From Bacillus sp. FSL K6-3431 (GTDB taxonomy: Bacteria > Bacillota > Bacilli > Bacillales > Bacillaceae_C), in contig NZ_JBBOCT010000001.1 of NCBI RefSeq assembly GCF_038002605.1, forward strand, positions 558,001 to 622,000: a stretch of DNA of 64,000 bases, given 5' to 3'. The position numbers and the translations under genes were made by a program. The notes under the pieces were generated by a model. That model was not told where the DNA came from, did no database searches, and saw only the letters and a list, made by a program, of their open reading frames with translations. Positions 1-9,113 of this stretch are shown in pieces; within the stretch, counting starts at the first letter, position 1; each line of letters begins with the position of its first letter.

Positions 1-277
1 TGCTCTTATGTTTTCACTTCTTCTTATAAAACATCATTATTGAGAACGAAAGATGGTCGTAGGGTATGGGCTTTTAAATTAACTTGCCATATAGCAATTG
101 AAAGAAATATCAGAAGTGGTAAAATAGTATATAAACTCTACAGAGCAAGGAGTTAAAATGACTATAAATAGTGAAATAGTAGTTTGATCTAGTCTGTAAT
201 GTACTCTGAATTAGATTCACCATCTCAAAACATGCGATTTATTTTTCCATAAAAACTTTAAAGGGAAGTGATAAGAA

Positions 278-562
278 GTGAAACCCTTTTACTCCGGTCT
301 TGTCCTGGCATGTTTGGGAGTGATCATTTCAGCCGTATTAAAGGATTGGAGTTTCATTTATAAAATTTCCGGGATTATAGGATTAATAACGATAATTCTT
401 GCTGGTTTATCCTCCTGGGTATTGGCTGATGGAGAACGGTCAAGAATAAACCCTAATTCAGAAATCATGATAGATAAGAAGGGACAACTGAATTCATCAA
501 CTAAAATTCTACTAGTTGGCCTACCAAATATATTAATAGCAATTCTAGCTTATTTTTTATAA
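278..562 (+). CDS. Small membrane protein, DUF5316-like
   Basis: This is a 94-residue protein of unknown function. It starts with GTG, and AAGGGAAGTG about 10 bases upstream serves as the ribosome binding site. Three hydrophobic segments are visible: residues about 5-20, 29-50 and 76-93. Between the second and third is a polar stretch containing GERSRINPNSE. The layout resembles the short Bacillus proteins grouped as DUF5316, but that is recognition by eye. It stands alone, 39 bases before a dehydrogenase gene, and could share its transcript. Confidence 0.6.
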   Translation: MKPFYSGLVLACLGVIISAVLKDWSFIYKISGIIGLITIILAGLSSWVLADGERSRINPNSEIMIDKKGQLNSSTKILLVGLPNILIAILAYFL

Positions 563-601
563 ATAAAGTACAAATACGATAATACAGAAAGAGGGATTAA
601 C

Positions 602-1585
602 ATGCTGAAAGGCTTATTTATCTTGAATGATTTTAACTTAATATACGGAAGTGTCCATGAAGAAATAATGAAGTATATTGATATTTACGCTGAACCGCAA
701 ACAAAAGAATCTATTAAACAAAATCCAGCCCTGTTAGCGAATGCTGATGTGATTTTTTCAGGATGGGGATCTCCTGTATTGGATGATAAACTGCTGAATG
801 CTGCACCACATTTGAAAGCGTTTTTTTACGGGGCCGGTTCTATTAAAAATATTGTTACAGATGCATTCTGGGATCGGAATATACCTATTTCAAGTGCTTT
901 TGCAGCCAATGCGGTGCCTGTTGTTGAGTATACACTTTCGCAAATTTTATTTTCATTAAAACAAGGTTGGTCATATGTTCTCAGGACTAAAAAAGAACAA
1001 AGGCATGTAAAAAGAATGGATGTTGCCGGAGCCTATCATTCTACTGTTGGGATTGTATCGCTAGGTATGATAGGAAGAAAAGTTTGCGAATTACTAAAAC
1101 AATTTGATGTTCGCGTCATAGCATATGATCCATTTGTATCAAAAGAGGATGCAGAGCAGTTACAAGTAGAATTATGTTCACTAGAAGAGCTTTTTCAACG
1201 TTCAGATGTTGTATCGCTCCATACTCCATGGATAAAAGAAACCGAGGGTCTCATTAATGGGGAACTAATCTCTTCTATGAAACACAATGCTACATTGATT
1301 AACACATCTAGGGGAGCAGTTGTTAATGAGATAGAAATGGTGGAGGTATTAAAGAAACGAATTGATCTTTTTGCCGTTTTAGATGTTACTTTTCCAGAAC
1401 CGCCAGTAGAAGGGTCACCACTATACTCCATGGATAATGTTATTTTAACACCTCATATTGCGGGATCGATGTCTAAGGAATGTCAACGAATGGGAGAATA
1501 TATGTTAGATGAATTAAAACTTTATCTGGATAATAAACCATTACAATGGGAGATTACTCGAGAAAAATCACTTATAATGGCCTAA
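602..1585 (+). CDS. D-isomer-specific 2-hydroxyacid dehydrogenase
   Basis: A 327-residue NAD-dependent dehydrogenase of the D-2-hydroxyacid family, expected to reduce a 2-keto acid to the D-hydroxy acid in the cytoplasm. The nucleotide-binding loop GIVSLGMIG lies at residues 150-158. The family's catalytic residues are present: Arg237 in NTSRG, Glu266 in PEPP and His285 in TPHIAG. Length is normal for the family. The ATG follows AGAGGGATT. It converges with the minus-strand sugar-oxidoreductase operon, and a two-way terminator separates them. The substrate cannot be told from sequence; closeness to the carbohydrate genes suggests a sugar-acid derivative, which is inference. Confidence 0.88.
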   Translation: MLKGLFILNDFNLIYGSVHEEIMKYIDIYAEPQTKESIKQNPALLANADVIFSGWGSPVLDDKLLNAAPHLKAFFYGAGSIKNIVTDAFWDRNIPISSAFAANAVPVVEYTLSQILFSLKQGWSYVLRTKKEQRHVKRMDVAGAYHSTVGIVSLGMIGRKVCELLKQFDVRVIAYDPFVSKEDAEQLQVELCSLEELFQRSDVVSLHTPWIKETEGLINGELISSMKHNATLINTSRGAVVNEIEMVEVLKKRIDLFAVLDVTFPEPPVEGSPLYSMDNVILTPHIAGSMSKECQRMGEYMLDELKLYLDNKPLQWEITREKSLIMA

Positions 1586-1643
1586 TTAGCAGAAAAGTGC
1601 AAGGGCTGCGTTTCAAAAATAGAACAGCGAAGCCAGTCAATAG

Positions 1644-1690
1644 AAAAAAGCAGAACCAATCCCATATTGTGAATTGGTTCTGTTTTTTAA
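1644..1690. terminator. Bidirectional intrinsic terminator
   Basis: AGAACCAAT (1652-1660) pairs with ATTGGTTCT (1673-1681). An A-run lies before the stem and a T-run after it, so it can end both the dehydrogenase transcript and the opposing operon. Confidence 0.85.
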
Positions 1691-2784
1691 TTTGATATTG
1701 TATGCTCAATAGGAAATGGCTCAGGTTTTTCACAAGTACTTTTCATTTCATAAAAGATGCCGCTTTCAGAAGAATCGTGAAAGCCATGCATTGCTTCTAA
1801 AACATGAAAGGCAAGTTGTCCATTTGCTCGATGAGGAGCACCACTTTGAATCGCTTTTGCCATATCTGCAACGCCGATACCACGACTATTGTCTTGGTAT
1901 TGATGTGTCAGTGGAATATCGCTAAATTCCTTTTCATCACGTTTACGGAGTTTAACTGATCCTCCAAAATTATTTGGATCAGGCACAAGTAATGTACCTT
2001 CACTTCCATAAATTTCTATCGGCGGGAGTGACGAACCGCCAAAGGCATCAAAGCTTGTTGTGATTGTTCCGACTGCTCCAGAAGCAAAGTCTAGTGTACC
2101 AGAAATATGTGTAGCTGTTTTCACGGGGATTTTGGTTCCCGCCTTTGGCTTACTTGAGACAGTTCGTTCAGGATAACTAATCCTCGCTAAACCAGAAAGT
2201 CGCTTAATCGGTCCTAGCAACGCAATAAGTGCTGTTAAATAATATGGGCCCATATCAAACATTGGACCACCACCTACGTCGTAATAAAAAGCAGGGTCTG
2301 GATGCCAATGCTCATGTCCACGACCAATCATGAATGCTGAAGCACCAATCGGTACGCCAATTTCTCCAGCATTAATCAGATGGAGGGCGGTTTGTATTCC
2401 TCCACCTAAAAATGTATCGGGTGCACTCCCGACGAGCAAACCTTTTTCTTTTGCCACGTCTAAAATTAACGTTCCTTCCTCACGTGAGACAGCTAAAGGT
2501 TTTTCTACATATACATGTTTTCCTGCTTCAAGGGCCTTAACACATACCTCTGCATGCGCTTTCGGAATAGTTAAATTGATAATAAGATCAATTTCAGAGT
2601 CATCAAGCATTTCTTGAACCGTATATGCTTTCGATAGCTGATATTTTTCTGCTTGGGCTTGAGCCCTACTCACATCCAAATCAGCACAGGCAACAAGGTC
2701 AAGATGGTCGAAACTTGGGATGTTTTCCATATAAATTGAGCTAATATTTCCACAACCGATAATACCTACTTTTACTTTGGTCAT
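1687..2784 (-). CDS. Gfo/Idh/MocA family oxidoreductase
   Basis: A 365-residue NAD(P)-dependent sugar or inositol-type dehydrogenase. The Rossmann motif GIIGCGN sits at the N-terminus, and the family signature EKP lies near residue 95 (VYVEKPLAV). A DMGPYY motif near residue 178 corresponds to the active-site region of the C-terminal alpha/beta domain. Two ATG codons are adjacent (2787 and 2784). The second is 6 bases from AGGAGG and is taken here; the first is only 3 bases away. It is the last gene of an operon with a ThuA protein, a second oxidoreductase and a LacI repressor. Its substrate is unknown. Confidence 0.87.
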   Translation of the reverse strand: MTKVKVGIIGCGNISSIYMENIPSFDHLDLVACADLDVSRAQAQAEKYQLSKAYTVQEMLDDSEIDLIINLTIPKAHAEVCVKALEAGKHVYVEKPLAVSREEGTLILDVAKEKGLLVGSAPDTFLGGGIQTALHLINAGEIGVPIGASAFMIGRGHEHWHPDPAFYYDVGGGPMFDMGPYYLTALIALLGPIKRLSGLARISYPERTVSSKPKAGTKIPVKTATHISGTLDFASGAVGTITTSFDAFGGSSLPPIEIYGSEGTLLVPDPNNFGGSVKLRKRDEKEFSDIPLTHQYQDNSRGIGVADMAKAIQSGAPHRANGQLAFHVLEAMHGFHDSSESGIFYEMKSTCEKPEPFPIEHTISN

Positions 2785-2801
2785 CATATTCCTCCTCGTA
2801 T

Positions 2802-3533
2802 TTATTGACTATCTTCCATACCTGTATAAACAGGCTTATTTTTATTTTCAGAGTTTGTTTGGTATAATGTTTTTCCTTCTGCTGCCCATAAAAAACCTCT
2901 ACGCATCATAAGCGATACTTCTGGCATAGAAATGATGTTAGCTACATGTCCTAATGAGCTATAGAACACACGTCCAAGTCCCCAGCGTTTCGTCCAAGCG
3001 ACGGGCATATCAACCGATCTATTGGTTGAATGTGGCCCGGAGGCGACAGGGAAACGGGTAGTCGCAAGTACTTCAACAGCAGGATCAACATGTAAATAAT
3101 ATTGTTCACTAACTACTTTGAAATCGTCCATTCCTTCAAAAAGAGGGCTAGATGAATGTTTCATATTCACCATATATTCCACACCGTCATTACCTGGATG
3201 TGCAACCCAATTTCCACCAGTAATAAACTGCCAATCTACATTTTTACGAAAAGAGTCACACATACCGCCGTGACATCCTGCTAAGCCAACACCACTTATT
3301 ACAGCTTCAGAAATGTTATTTACATATTTCTGCTCAATTTCTCCCATCGTCCAGTGGGGGACAATTAAATCAAGTGATTTTAGCTTCTCCACGTCTCCGT
3401 ATGCATCAAGAGAATCTGCTACCTCTACAACAAAATTTTCTTCCTCGAGAATTCCTTGGAAAATTGTCGCCACTTTTTCTGGTTCATGACCATCCCAACC
3501 ACCTTGTACAATCAGTGCTGTTTTCTTCATCAT
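2802..3533 (-). CDS. ThuA-like protein
   Basis: A 243-residue cytoplasmic protein of the ThuA group, named after trehalose utilisation genes, with a type 1 glutamine amidotransferase-like fold. Visible features are the N-terminal strand and loop ALIVQGGWDGHEP, the central GLAGCHGGMCDSF segment at the nucleophile-elbow position, and the tail motif GRVFYSSLGH found in the family. ATG 3533 is 7 bases from AAGGAG. It sits between two Gfo/Idh/MocA genes, a common arrangement in which ThuA proteins act with these oxidoreductases on 3-keto sugars. That function is known only in part for the family and is inferred here. Confidence 0.85.
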   Translation of the reverse strand: MMKKTALIVQGGWDGHEPEKVATIFQGILEEENFVVEVADSLDAYGDVEKLKSLDLIVPHWTMGEIEQKYVNNISEAVISGVGLAGCHGGMCDSFRKNVDWQFITGGNWVAHPGNDGVEYMVNMKHSSSPLFEGMDDFKVVSEQYYLHVDPAVEVLATTRFPVASGPHSTNRSVDMPVAWTKRWGLGRVFYSSLGHVANIISMPEVSLMMRRGFLWAAEGKTLYQTNSENKNKPVYTGMEDSQ

Positions 3534-3555
3534 TTACACACTCCTTCTATATATA

Positions 3556-4716
3556 TTAAAGGTCAGATACCTTAATCCACTGACGTTTTTCTATGGACAC
3601 ATCAACCGCTTCAAGCACTTGCTGACATTTAACTCCGTCAACGAAATTAGGAACTGGCTGACGATCTTCACGGAAAGCATCCATTAACTCGACAAATGAA
3701 TGGATAAAGGTATGTTCATAGCCAATTGTATGTCCAGCCGGCCACCATGCTTCTGAGTAGGCATGTGCTGCATCAGTAGCTAACACTCGACGAAAACCTT
3801 GAACATCTTCCTTGTCATCCGTAAAATAAACTTGTAGCTCATTCATTCGCTCAAAATCGAAAATAACACTGCCTTTACTTCCGTTAATTTCAAAGGAGTT
3901 TGTACTACGATGTCCCGCAGCAAAGCGAGTTGCTTCAAAGCTACCGAGTGCACCATTAGCAAATCGCGCTAAAAATAATGTTGCATCGTCGACTGTAACA
4001 GGACCTTTTTCTGAATTTTTACTGCTAGTTGCTGATAATCCGGTCATTTCTTCTGGGATCGGTCTTTCTTTTATAAATGTTTCACTCATTCCAATTACTT
4101 CTGTCATGTCACCGATAAGATAGTGGGCCATATCAATAAGATGAGCACCTAAATCTCCATGAGAGCCAGAACCTGCAACTTCTTTTTGCAGTCTCCAAAC
4201 GAGAGGGAAGTCTGGGTCCATAATCCAATCTTGTAAAAACCAAGCACGAAAATGATAAATATCTCCTAATCTACCTTCCTCGATCAACTTTTTTGCTAGC
4301 ATAACAGCAGGGGCGAAGCGGTAATTAAAACCGACCATATGCTTTATACCTGCAGCTTCAGCTGCGACCAACATTTCACGCGAGTCTTCTAATGTAAGCG
4401 CCAATGGTTTTTCACAAAAAATATGCTTTCCTGCTTTAGCAGCTTCAATCGCAATCTCTTTATGCGCATTACTCGGAGCATTGATATCGATTAAATCAAT
4501 ATCATCCCGCTTCAATAACTCTTTCCAGTCGGTCGTATATTCTTCCCAGCCGAACTGGGTAGCAGCTTCTGCAACACCTTCTGGATTTCTACCACAAATT
4601 ACTTTCATTTCTGGTCTAATGCTTTTAGGAAAAAACATAGGCATATCACGATATGCATGGCTATGCGCCTTACCCATAAATTTATAACCAATCATGCCAA
4701 TATTAATTGAGTTCAT
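3556..4716 (-). CDS. Gfo/Idh/MocA family oxidoreductase
   Basis: A 386-residue NAD(P)-dependent oxidoreductase. The N-terminal dinucleotide fold begins INIGMIGYKFMGKAH, and the catalytic lysine motif CEKP lies near residue 94. DLGAHLIDMAHYLIGD carries the conserved histidines of the C-terminal domain. It is only distantly similar to the other oxidoreductase at the end of this operon, so the two probably do different steps. Its ATG overlaps the TGA of the LacI gene by four bases (ATGA), showing translational coupling and joint control by the repressor. Confidence 0.88.
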   Translation of the reverse strand: MNSINIGMIGYKFMGKAHSHAYRDMPMFFPKSIRPEMKVICGRNPEGVAEAATQFGWEEYTTDWKELLKRDDIDLIDINAPSNAHKEIAIEAAKAGKHIFCEKPLALTLEDSREMLVAAEAAGIKHMVGFNYRFAPAVMLAKKLIEEGRLGDIYHFRAWFLQDWIMDPDFPLVWRLQKEVAGSGSHGDLGAHLIDMAHYLIGDMTEVIGMSETFIKERPIPEEMTGLSATSSKNSEKGPVTVDDATLFLARFANGALGSFEATRFAAGHRSTNSFEINGSKGSVIFDFERMNELQVYFTDDKEDVQGFRRVLATDAAHAYSEAWWPAGHTIGYEHTFIHSFVELMDAFREDRQPVPNFVDGVKCQQVLEAVDVSIEKRQWIKVSDL

Positions 4717-5759
4717 TTTCTCATCTCCTTTTTCACTTGTATAGATTCCCGTTCAATCAAGGTAACTGGTATTCGTTCTTGAAAGACCTCTGTTTTACCG
4801 TTGAGAGCATTTAACACTTTATCTACTGCCATTTCGCCCATTTCAAAAAGAGGAACATGTACTGACGTTAGTTGAGGTTGAATCATACTAGCAATATCAG
4901 AGTTATCATAGCCAATAAGAGCATAATCTTTACCAACCTGATATCCTAGTTTGCTTAAACCTTGCATAAGTCCAATGGCCATCCGGTCATTTCCTGCAAA
5001 AACGGCATCAATACTAGACATAAGAGACCCGATCTCAGTAGCTCTTTGTATGCCACTTGTGCGGCTGTAATTTCCTTGAAAAATTAACTCCTTGTTCATT
5101 TCAATGCCAGCATTTGTATGGGCATCACGAAACCCATTTAAACGTTCAATGCTGTTCGAATATTCAAGTGGTCCATTTAAGAAAGCAATGTTTTTAAATC
5201 CTTTCTCCAGTAGAAGCGATACGGCTTCAAGACTACCTTCATAATGATTTGCATCAATGGATAAAAACGGAAAACCTTCGAAGGTTTGGTTAACTAAACA
5301 ATAAGGTAATGCTGATTTATGAAGTCTATCAATCTCATCTTTTTCACCAGCTACATCTTTAGAACCAAGAATGATACAGCCATCAACCTTTTGTGAACGA
5401 AAAAGTTGTACAAAATCCTTTTTTTCATGTGGAGATTGAAATATAACAAGTAGGTTATATTGATACTTAGCAAGTTTCATACCAATGCCACTAAGAATTT
5501 CGGAAAAATAATGTGTTGATAACAAATGAACTTTAGGTAAATAAGGTACGATCACACCAATATTCCCACTTTTTCCTGTTGCAAAGTTTTGAGCTAGTGC
5601 ATTTGGTTGATAATTTAGAGATTTTGCCGCATCAAAAACTTTTTGCTTCGTTTCTTTGCGAAGTGGTCCAACGTTATTAAATACACGTGATACCGTTGCT
5701 TCGGACACACCTGCTAATTTTGCTACATCTTTTCTTTTAGCTAAAGAAACCGCCTCCAT
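4713..5759 (-). CDS. LacI family transcriptional repressor
   Basis: A 348-residue LacI/PurR-type DNA-binding protein. The helix-turn-helix RKDVAKLAGVSEATVSRVF is at the N-terminus. The hinge follows (LNYQPNALAQNF), then a periplasmic-binding-protein-like effector domain with IGVIVPYL and DAVFAGNDRMA. It probably controls its own operon through the palindrome at 5765-5784 and responds to a sugar. The start is uncertain. The frame opens with GTG at 5774, but the predicted transcript start falls there, so ATG 5759 is chosen; it gives a normal distance to the helix-turn-helix but has no good ribosome binding site. GGAGG at 5753-5757 faces an in-frame TTA, not a start codon. Confidence 0.88.
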   Translation of the reverse strand: MEAVSLAKRKDVAKLAGVSEATVSRVFNNVGPLRKETKQKVFDAAKSLNYQPNALAQNFATGKSGNIGVIVPYLPKVHLLSTHYFSEILSGIGMKLAKYQYNLLVIFQSPHEKKDFVQLFRSQKVDGCIILGSKDVAGEKDEIDRLHKSALPYCLVNQTFEGFPFLSIDANHYEGSLEAVSLLLEKGFKNIAFLNGPLEYSNSIERLNGFRDAHTNAGIEMNKELIFQGNYSRTSGIQRATEIGSLMSSIDAVFAGNDRMAIGLMQGLSKLGYQVGKDYALIGYDNSDIASMIQPQLTSVHVPLFEMGEMAVDKVLNALNGKTEVFQERIPVTLIERESIQVKKEMRK

Positions 5760-5764
5760 TCCAG

Positions 5765-5809
5765 TAATGTACACGTGTACATTATCCCAATTTATTAATT
5801 TATTGTCAA
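5765..5809 (-). promoter_or_regulatory. Promoter and palindromic operator of the LacI operon
   Basis: On the minus strand TTGACA (5804-5809) and GATAAT (5781-5786) are spaced by 17 bases, a near-ideal sigma-A promoter. A perfect 20-bp palindrome, TAATGTACACGTGTACATTA at 5765-5784, overlaps the -10 box and the expected start site. The central CG and symmetric arms are typical of LacI-family operators, so auto-repression is likely. Confidence 0.75.
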
Positions 5810-6014
5810 TGAATAATATGAATTATTTTACAATTATATATTTTTCAGGTGATTATAAATCAGAAAGTCTTACCAGATATTCGGACAGGGCTTTGCCAGC
5901 TTGAAAGGGGGCTCACATAATTATTATAAATAACACCAGCACGATAGTATAAAAAATATGATATGATAAAATATGTAATATTTGCATTTATCTGGTTTTT
6001 AGAGGGGGACTAAA

Positions 6015-8357
6015 ATGAATAATACACTTAGGTTTAAGAGTGTTTATTTCAGAAAGAACTTTATCATCATACTATTAATAACTTCCATACCAGGAATGAT
6101 TATTGGTGGAATGATATATTGGTTTGGCACAGAGAAAATTGAAAATGAACTACAGTTACTCCATCAGAAGCATGTGAAACAACAAGCCGGCTATTTGAAT
6201 AGCCAACTTCAAGAAGTAGAAATGAAAATATCGCATGCAGGTTTTGATCTTATTTTTAATAATAGTTTAGATGAAATCGACTTCATAAAAGAGTTCAAAA
6301 CAACCCATAATTTTACACAGAACCTTTTTATGTTGCAGGACAGCAATCCATTAATTTCTAAGTCCTTTTTATACATAGACTCTAAAAAGCGAGCTTTATT
6401 CAATCCTGAATATAATGAAGTGAAAAATAAGCGTGATGTAGAACAATTACAGTCACTTATATCACATAAAAGAAATATTAATTGGCAAGTACTCCCGGAA
6501 TATATAATGAAGCAAAAAGGGAGATCTGGTTTGGACATAGGACTTATTCATAATATTCCTTCAGGGAGTGGACAAACTGATAGCGCACTCATTATTAAGC
6601 TCGACCATGATAAGGTGACTCAACTTGTAAGAGAGTTGAGCCCTTATCACGAAGGTGCAGCTTTTCTCGTTGAGAATGATCAACTTATTACTGCAACGAA
6701 TAGTATTGAAGGCTTTCAATATGATCATCTGTTAAAGAAAAAAATATTGGAACAAAAAAGTCCCAATGGATCGTTTATATATGAGTGGAATAGCAGGAAT
6801 TATTCTGTTTCTTTCGGCGAGATTAATAGGTTAAATAATGAATGGACCTATATTTCTATCTCTCCAATGACATTTATCGTCCAACCGATCATTCTATTAT
6901 CGAAACTTATCATCCTTATTAGTGTAAGCGCTTTTATATTATCAGTTGTAATTACTTGGTTTGCCACTAGAAAAATGTATAGCCCATTAGAAGAGTTAAT
7001 GAAAGTGCTAGCGATAACGGAAGGAAAAAAGTGGTCAGGTAAAAAGAAGAATGAATTTAAATTGATTGAAGAGAAATGGCACGAGCTTACAGAAAATAGG
7101 CAACAATTACAAACTCAAGTGATTACACATATCCCTGAATTAAAAAGTGGATTTATTATGCAGCTGATTCAGGGTCATTTGGGGGAATATACCGAAGATG
7201 ATCTGACTAAGCGAATGGAAAGCTATGGTTGGAATGTGAATAGCCATTCTTTTATTATTATGGATGTTCAGTTAACAGGGTTACAGCATATTAAGGGAAG
7301 TTTTTCTCAAAGTGAAGACAGTACAATCGCATTTATTGCATCAAATGTAATTAAAGAGTTGGCAGAAGAACAATTTCGTAATATACAAATGCTGAATTTT
7401 CACGACTTTTCATTCGGGATTTTAATCTTAGAAGAGAAAACAATTTTTATGAATGAATCATTAACCAAATTTGCGGACATTGTTACAAAAGCAATGAACG
7501 AAATATTAAATTTGCAAGTTACGATTACAATTGGTGAACGAACAAGTAAGGTAAAAGAAATTCAAAAGTTATATGAAAAAGTAAAACATGGAAAACGCCT
7601 GCGTCTCTTTGAAAACAGGAATCAAGTGATTCAGTTACAGGAAGAAGAAGAATCCAAGTTGCTTACTGGCATTCATTACCCTTTTTCAATAGAAAAGCAA
7701 TTGATCAAAGCGATTCGTATGGAGCAAACGGGTCTAATAGAGGATCTATTAACAAACTTTATCGAAGAGTTGATCGCAAATGAAACGAAAGAAATTAATA
7801 TTCAACAAGGCATAGTTCATTTATTTAATACAATTCAAGGAGAAATCATGCAATCAGGATTTCATCCATATGAAGTTTTTGAAGGGAAAGATATCGCCAA
7901 TGAATTAATGCGTCACAGGGAACCAAATAAAATTATTCATTGTTTGATGAACGAAGTTGTCGGACCGTATCTGAAAAAACTCCAAAGAATAGAAAATCGC
8001 GAGCAGAAAATATTGGTAGAGCAGGTAATCATGAAAATGATGGAAAATTATATGGATGATATTTCTTTGGAATTATATGCTGATGAAATAAACACAAATC
8101 CATACACACTTAGCAAAGCGTTTAAACAAGTAGCCGGCATTAACTTCATAGATTACTTAACAGATTTGCGAATGGATAAGGCGAAAGAACTGCTTGCGTC
8201 AACAGATTTAAAAATAAGTGATATTTCCGAGCAAGTTGGATATAGGCACAGTTATTTTAACAGAATCTTTAAGAAACAAGTTGGGTTAACCCCAAGCCAA
8301 TACCGACAAGATCAAAGAATAATAGACATGCAAAAAAGTACAATTGCAGGAAAGTAA
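6015..8357 (+). CDS. Membrane-anchored AraC-type sensor-regulator (YtdP/YesN-like output)
   Basis: A 780-residue regulator combining an extracytoplasmic sensor with a DNA-binding output. A first membrane helix lies at about residues 15-33 and a second at about 293-316, enclosing an extracellular sensor region of roughly 260 residues. A cytoplasmic linker follows, and the C-terminal 100 residues form an AraC helix-turn-helix pair (ELYADEINTNPYTLSKAFKQ and ISDISEQVGYRHSYFNRIFK). Such proteins are typical activators beside Lpl/Ytc-type importers in Bacilli. It reads away from the LacI operon toward the YesU, YesL and YetA-like genes, which it may control. A strong terminator follows directly. 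Confidence 0.88.
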   Translation: MNNTLRFKSVYFRKNFIIILLITSIPGMIIGGMIYWFGTEKIENELQLLHQKHVKQQAGYLNSQLQEVEMKISHAGFDLIFNNSLDEIDFIKEFKTTHNFTQNLFMLQDSNPLISKSFLYIDSKKRALFNPEYNEVKNKRDVEQLQSLISHKRNINWQVLPEYIMKQKGRSGLDIGLIHNIPSGSGQTDSALIIKLDHDKVTQLVRELSPYHEGAAFLVENDQLITATNSIEGFQYDHLLKKKILEQKSPNGSFIYEWNSRNYSVSFGEINRLNNEWTYISISPMTFIVQPIILLSKLIILISVSAFILSVVITWFATRKMYSPLEELMKVLAITEGKKWSGKKKNEFKLIEEKWHELTENRQQLQTQVITHIPELKSGFIMQLIQGHLGEYTEDDLTKRMESYGWNVNSHSFIIMDVQLTGLQHIKGSFSQSEDSTIAFIASNVIKELAEEQFRNIQMLNFHDFSFGILILEEKTIFMNESLTKFADIVTKAMNEILNLQVTITIGERTSKVKEIQKLYEKVKHGKRLRLFENRNQVIQLQEEEESKLLTGIHYPFSIEKQLIKAIRMEQTGLIEDLLTNFIEELIANETKEINIQQGIVHLFNTIQGEIMQSGFHPYEVFEGKDIANELMRHREPNKIIHCLMNEVVGPYLKKLQRIENREQKILVEQVIMKMMENYMDDISLELYADEINTNPYTLSKAFKQVAGINFIDYLTDLRMDKAKELLASTDLKISDISEQVGYRHSYFNRIFKKQVGLTPSQYRQDQRIIDMQKSTIAGK

Positions 8358-8360
8358 ACA

Positions 8361-8398
8361 AAAAACTAACATCAGAGTTATAAGATGTTAGTTTTTTT
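8361..8398 (+). terminator. Intrinsic terminator after the AraC-type gene
   Basis: AACTAACATC pairs with GATGTTAGTT across a 10-base loop and is followed by seven T. It lies only about 14 bases before the TTG start of the YesU-like gene, so that gene depends on read-through or a promoter inside this region. Confidence 0.85.
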
Positions 8399-8411
8399 AG
8401 GAGGGGTGAAA

Positions 8412-9095
8412 TTGCAAGATTATACATTTCAGCTTGGAGAATGTTTCTATCTTAATCCATTATCTTCCACCGAACATATTCAAGATTGGAAAATGGAAGG
8501 CAATCTCAAATATTCCTTTCATGATGAGGCTCTCCACTTAGAGAATAGTCTTGATTCAGAAAAATATGGAGATAACGCTCATTGGGTTATATGGTGCCCA
8601 TTTGAATTTCCAGACGAAATTGCCATACAGTGGGAATTTTCGCCTATACATGAGCCGGGATTATGCATGCTTTTCTTTGCAGCTGTTGGGCAGAATGGAA
8701 GGGATTTATTTGATGCCAGTTTGCAAGCAAGATCAGGTTTTTATCCACAATACCATTCGGGGGATATTAATGCATTGCATTTATCCTATTTTCGCAGAAA
8801 GCACGCGGAGGAGAGAGCCTTTCAAACATGCAATCTGAGGAAAAGTCATGGCTTTCATTTAGTATCAACAGGTGCAGATCCTCTTCCATCTCCGGAAGAT
8901 GCAAATGCGACTTATTATTTAAAACTGATTAAGTACAGAGAATACGTGCAGTTTTCCATCAATGATTTAACCGTGCTTTCATGGAAAGATGCGGGAGAGT
9001 TTGGACCAGTATTTGGAGGTGGAAAAATTGGTTTCAGACAAATGGCCCCAATGATAGCTGCTTATAGAAATCTGAGTGTCCATAAAGTTTTTTGA
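8412..9095 (+). CDS. YesU-like DUF1961 protein
   Basis: A 227-residue protein resembling YesU of the B. subtilis rhamnogalacturonan cluster (DUF1961, concanavalin-like beta-sandwich). The chosen start is TTG 8412, 5 bases after AGGAGGGGTGA (8399-8409). An ATG 27 bases upstream lies inside the preceding terminator stem and is not credible. No signal peptide is seen, so the protein is probably cytoplasmic. Conserved-looking elements include WVIWCPFEFP, SYFRRKHAEERAF and the end RQMAPMIAAYRNL. The molecular function of this family is not settled; a role on pectin-derived oligosaccharides is inferred from context. Confidence 0.82.
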   Translation: MQDYTFQLGECFYLNPLSSTEHIQDWKMEGNLKYSFHDEALHLENSLDSEKYGDNAHWVIWCPFEFPDEIAIQWEFSPIHEPGLCMLFFAAVGQNGRDLFDASLQARSGFYPQYHSGDINALHLSYFRRKHAEERAFQTCNLRKSHGFHLVSTGADPLPSPEDANATYYLKLIKYREYVQFSINDLTVLSWKDAGEFGPVFGGGKIGFRQMAPMIAAYRNLSVHKVF

Positions 9096-9113
9096 AAGGA
9101 GTGGCAAGATAAA

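Noticed and set aside
6923..6936. TGTAAGCGCTTTTA as a catabolite-repression (cre) site
   Set aside because: It resembles the consensus but lies deep inside the regulator gene, far from any promoter, so it was not listed.
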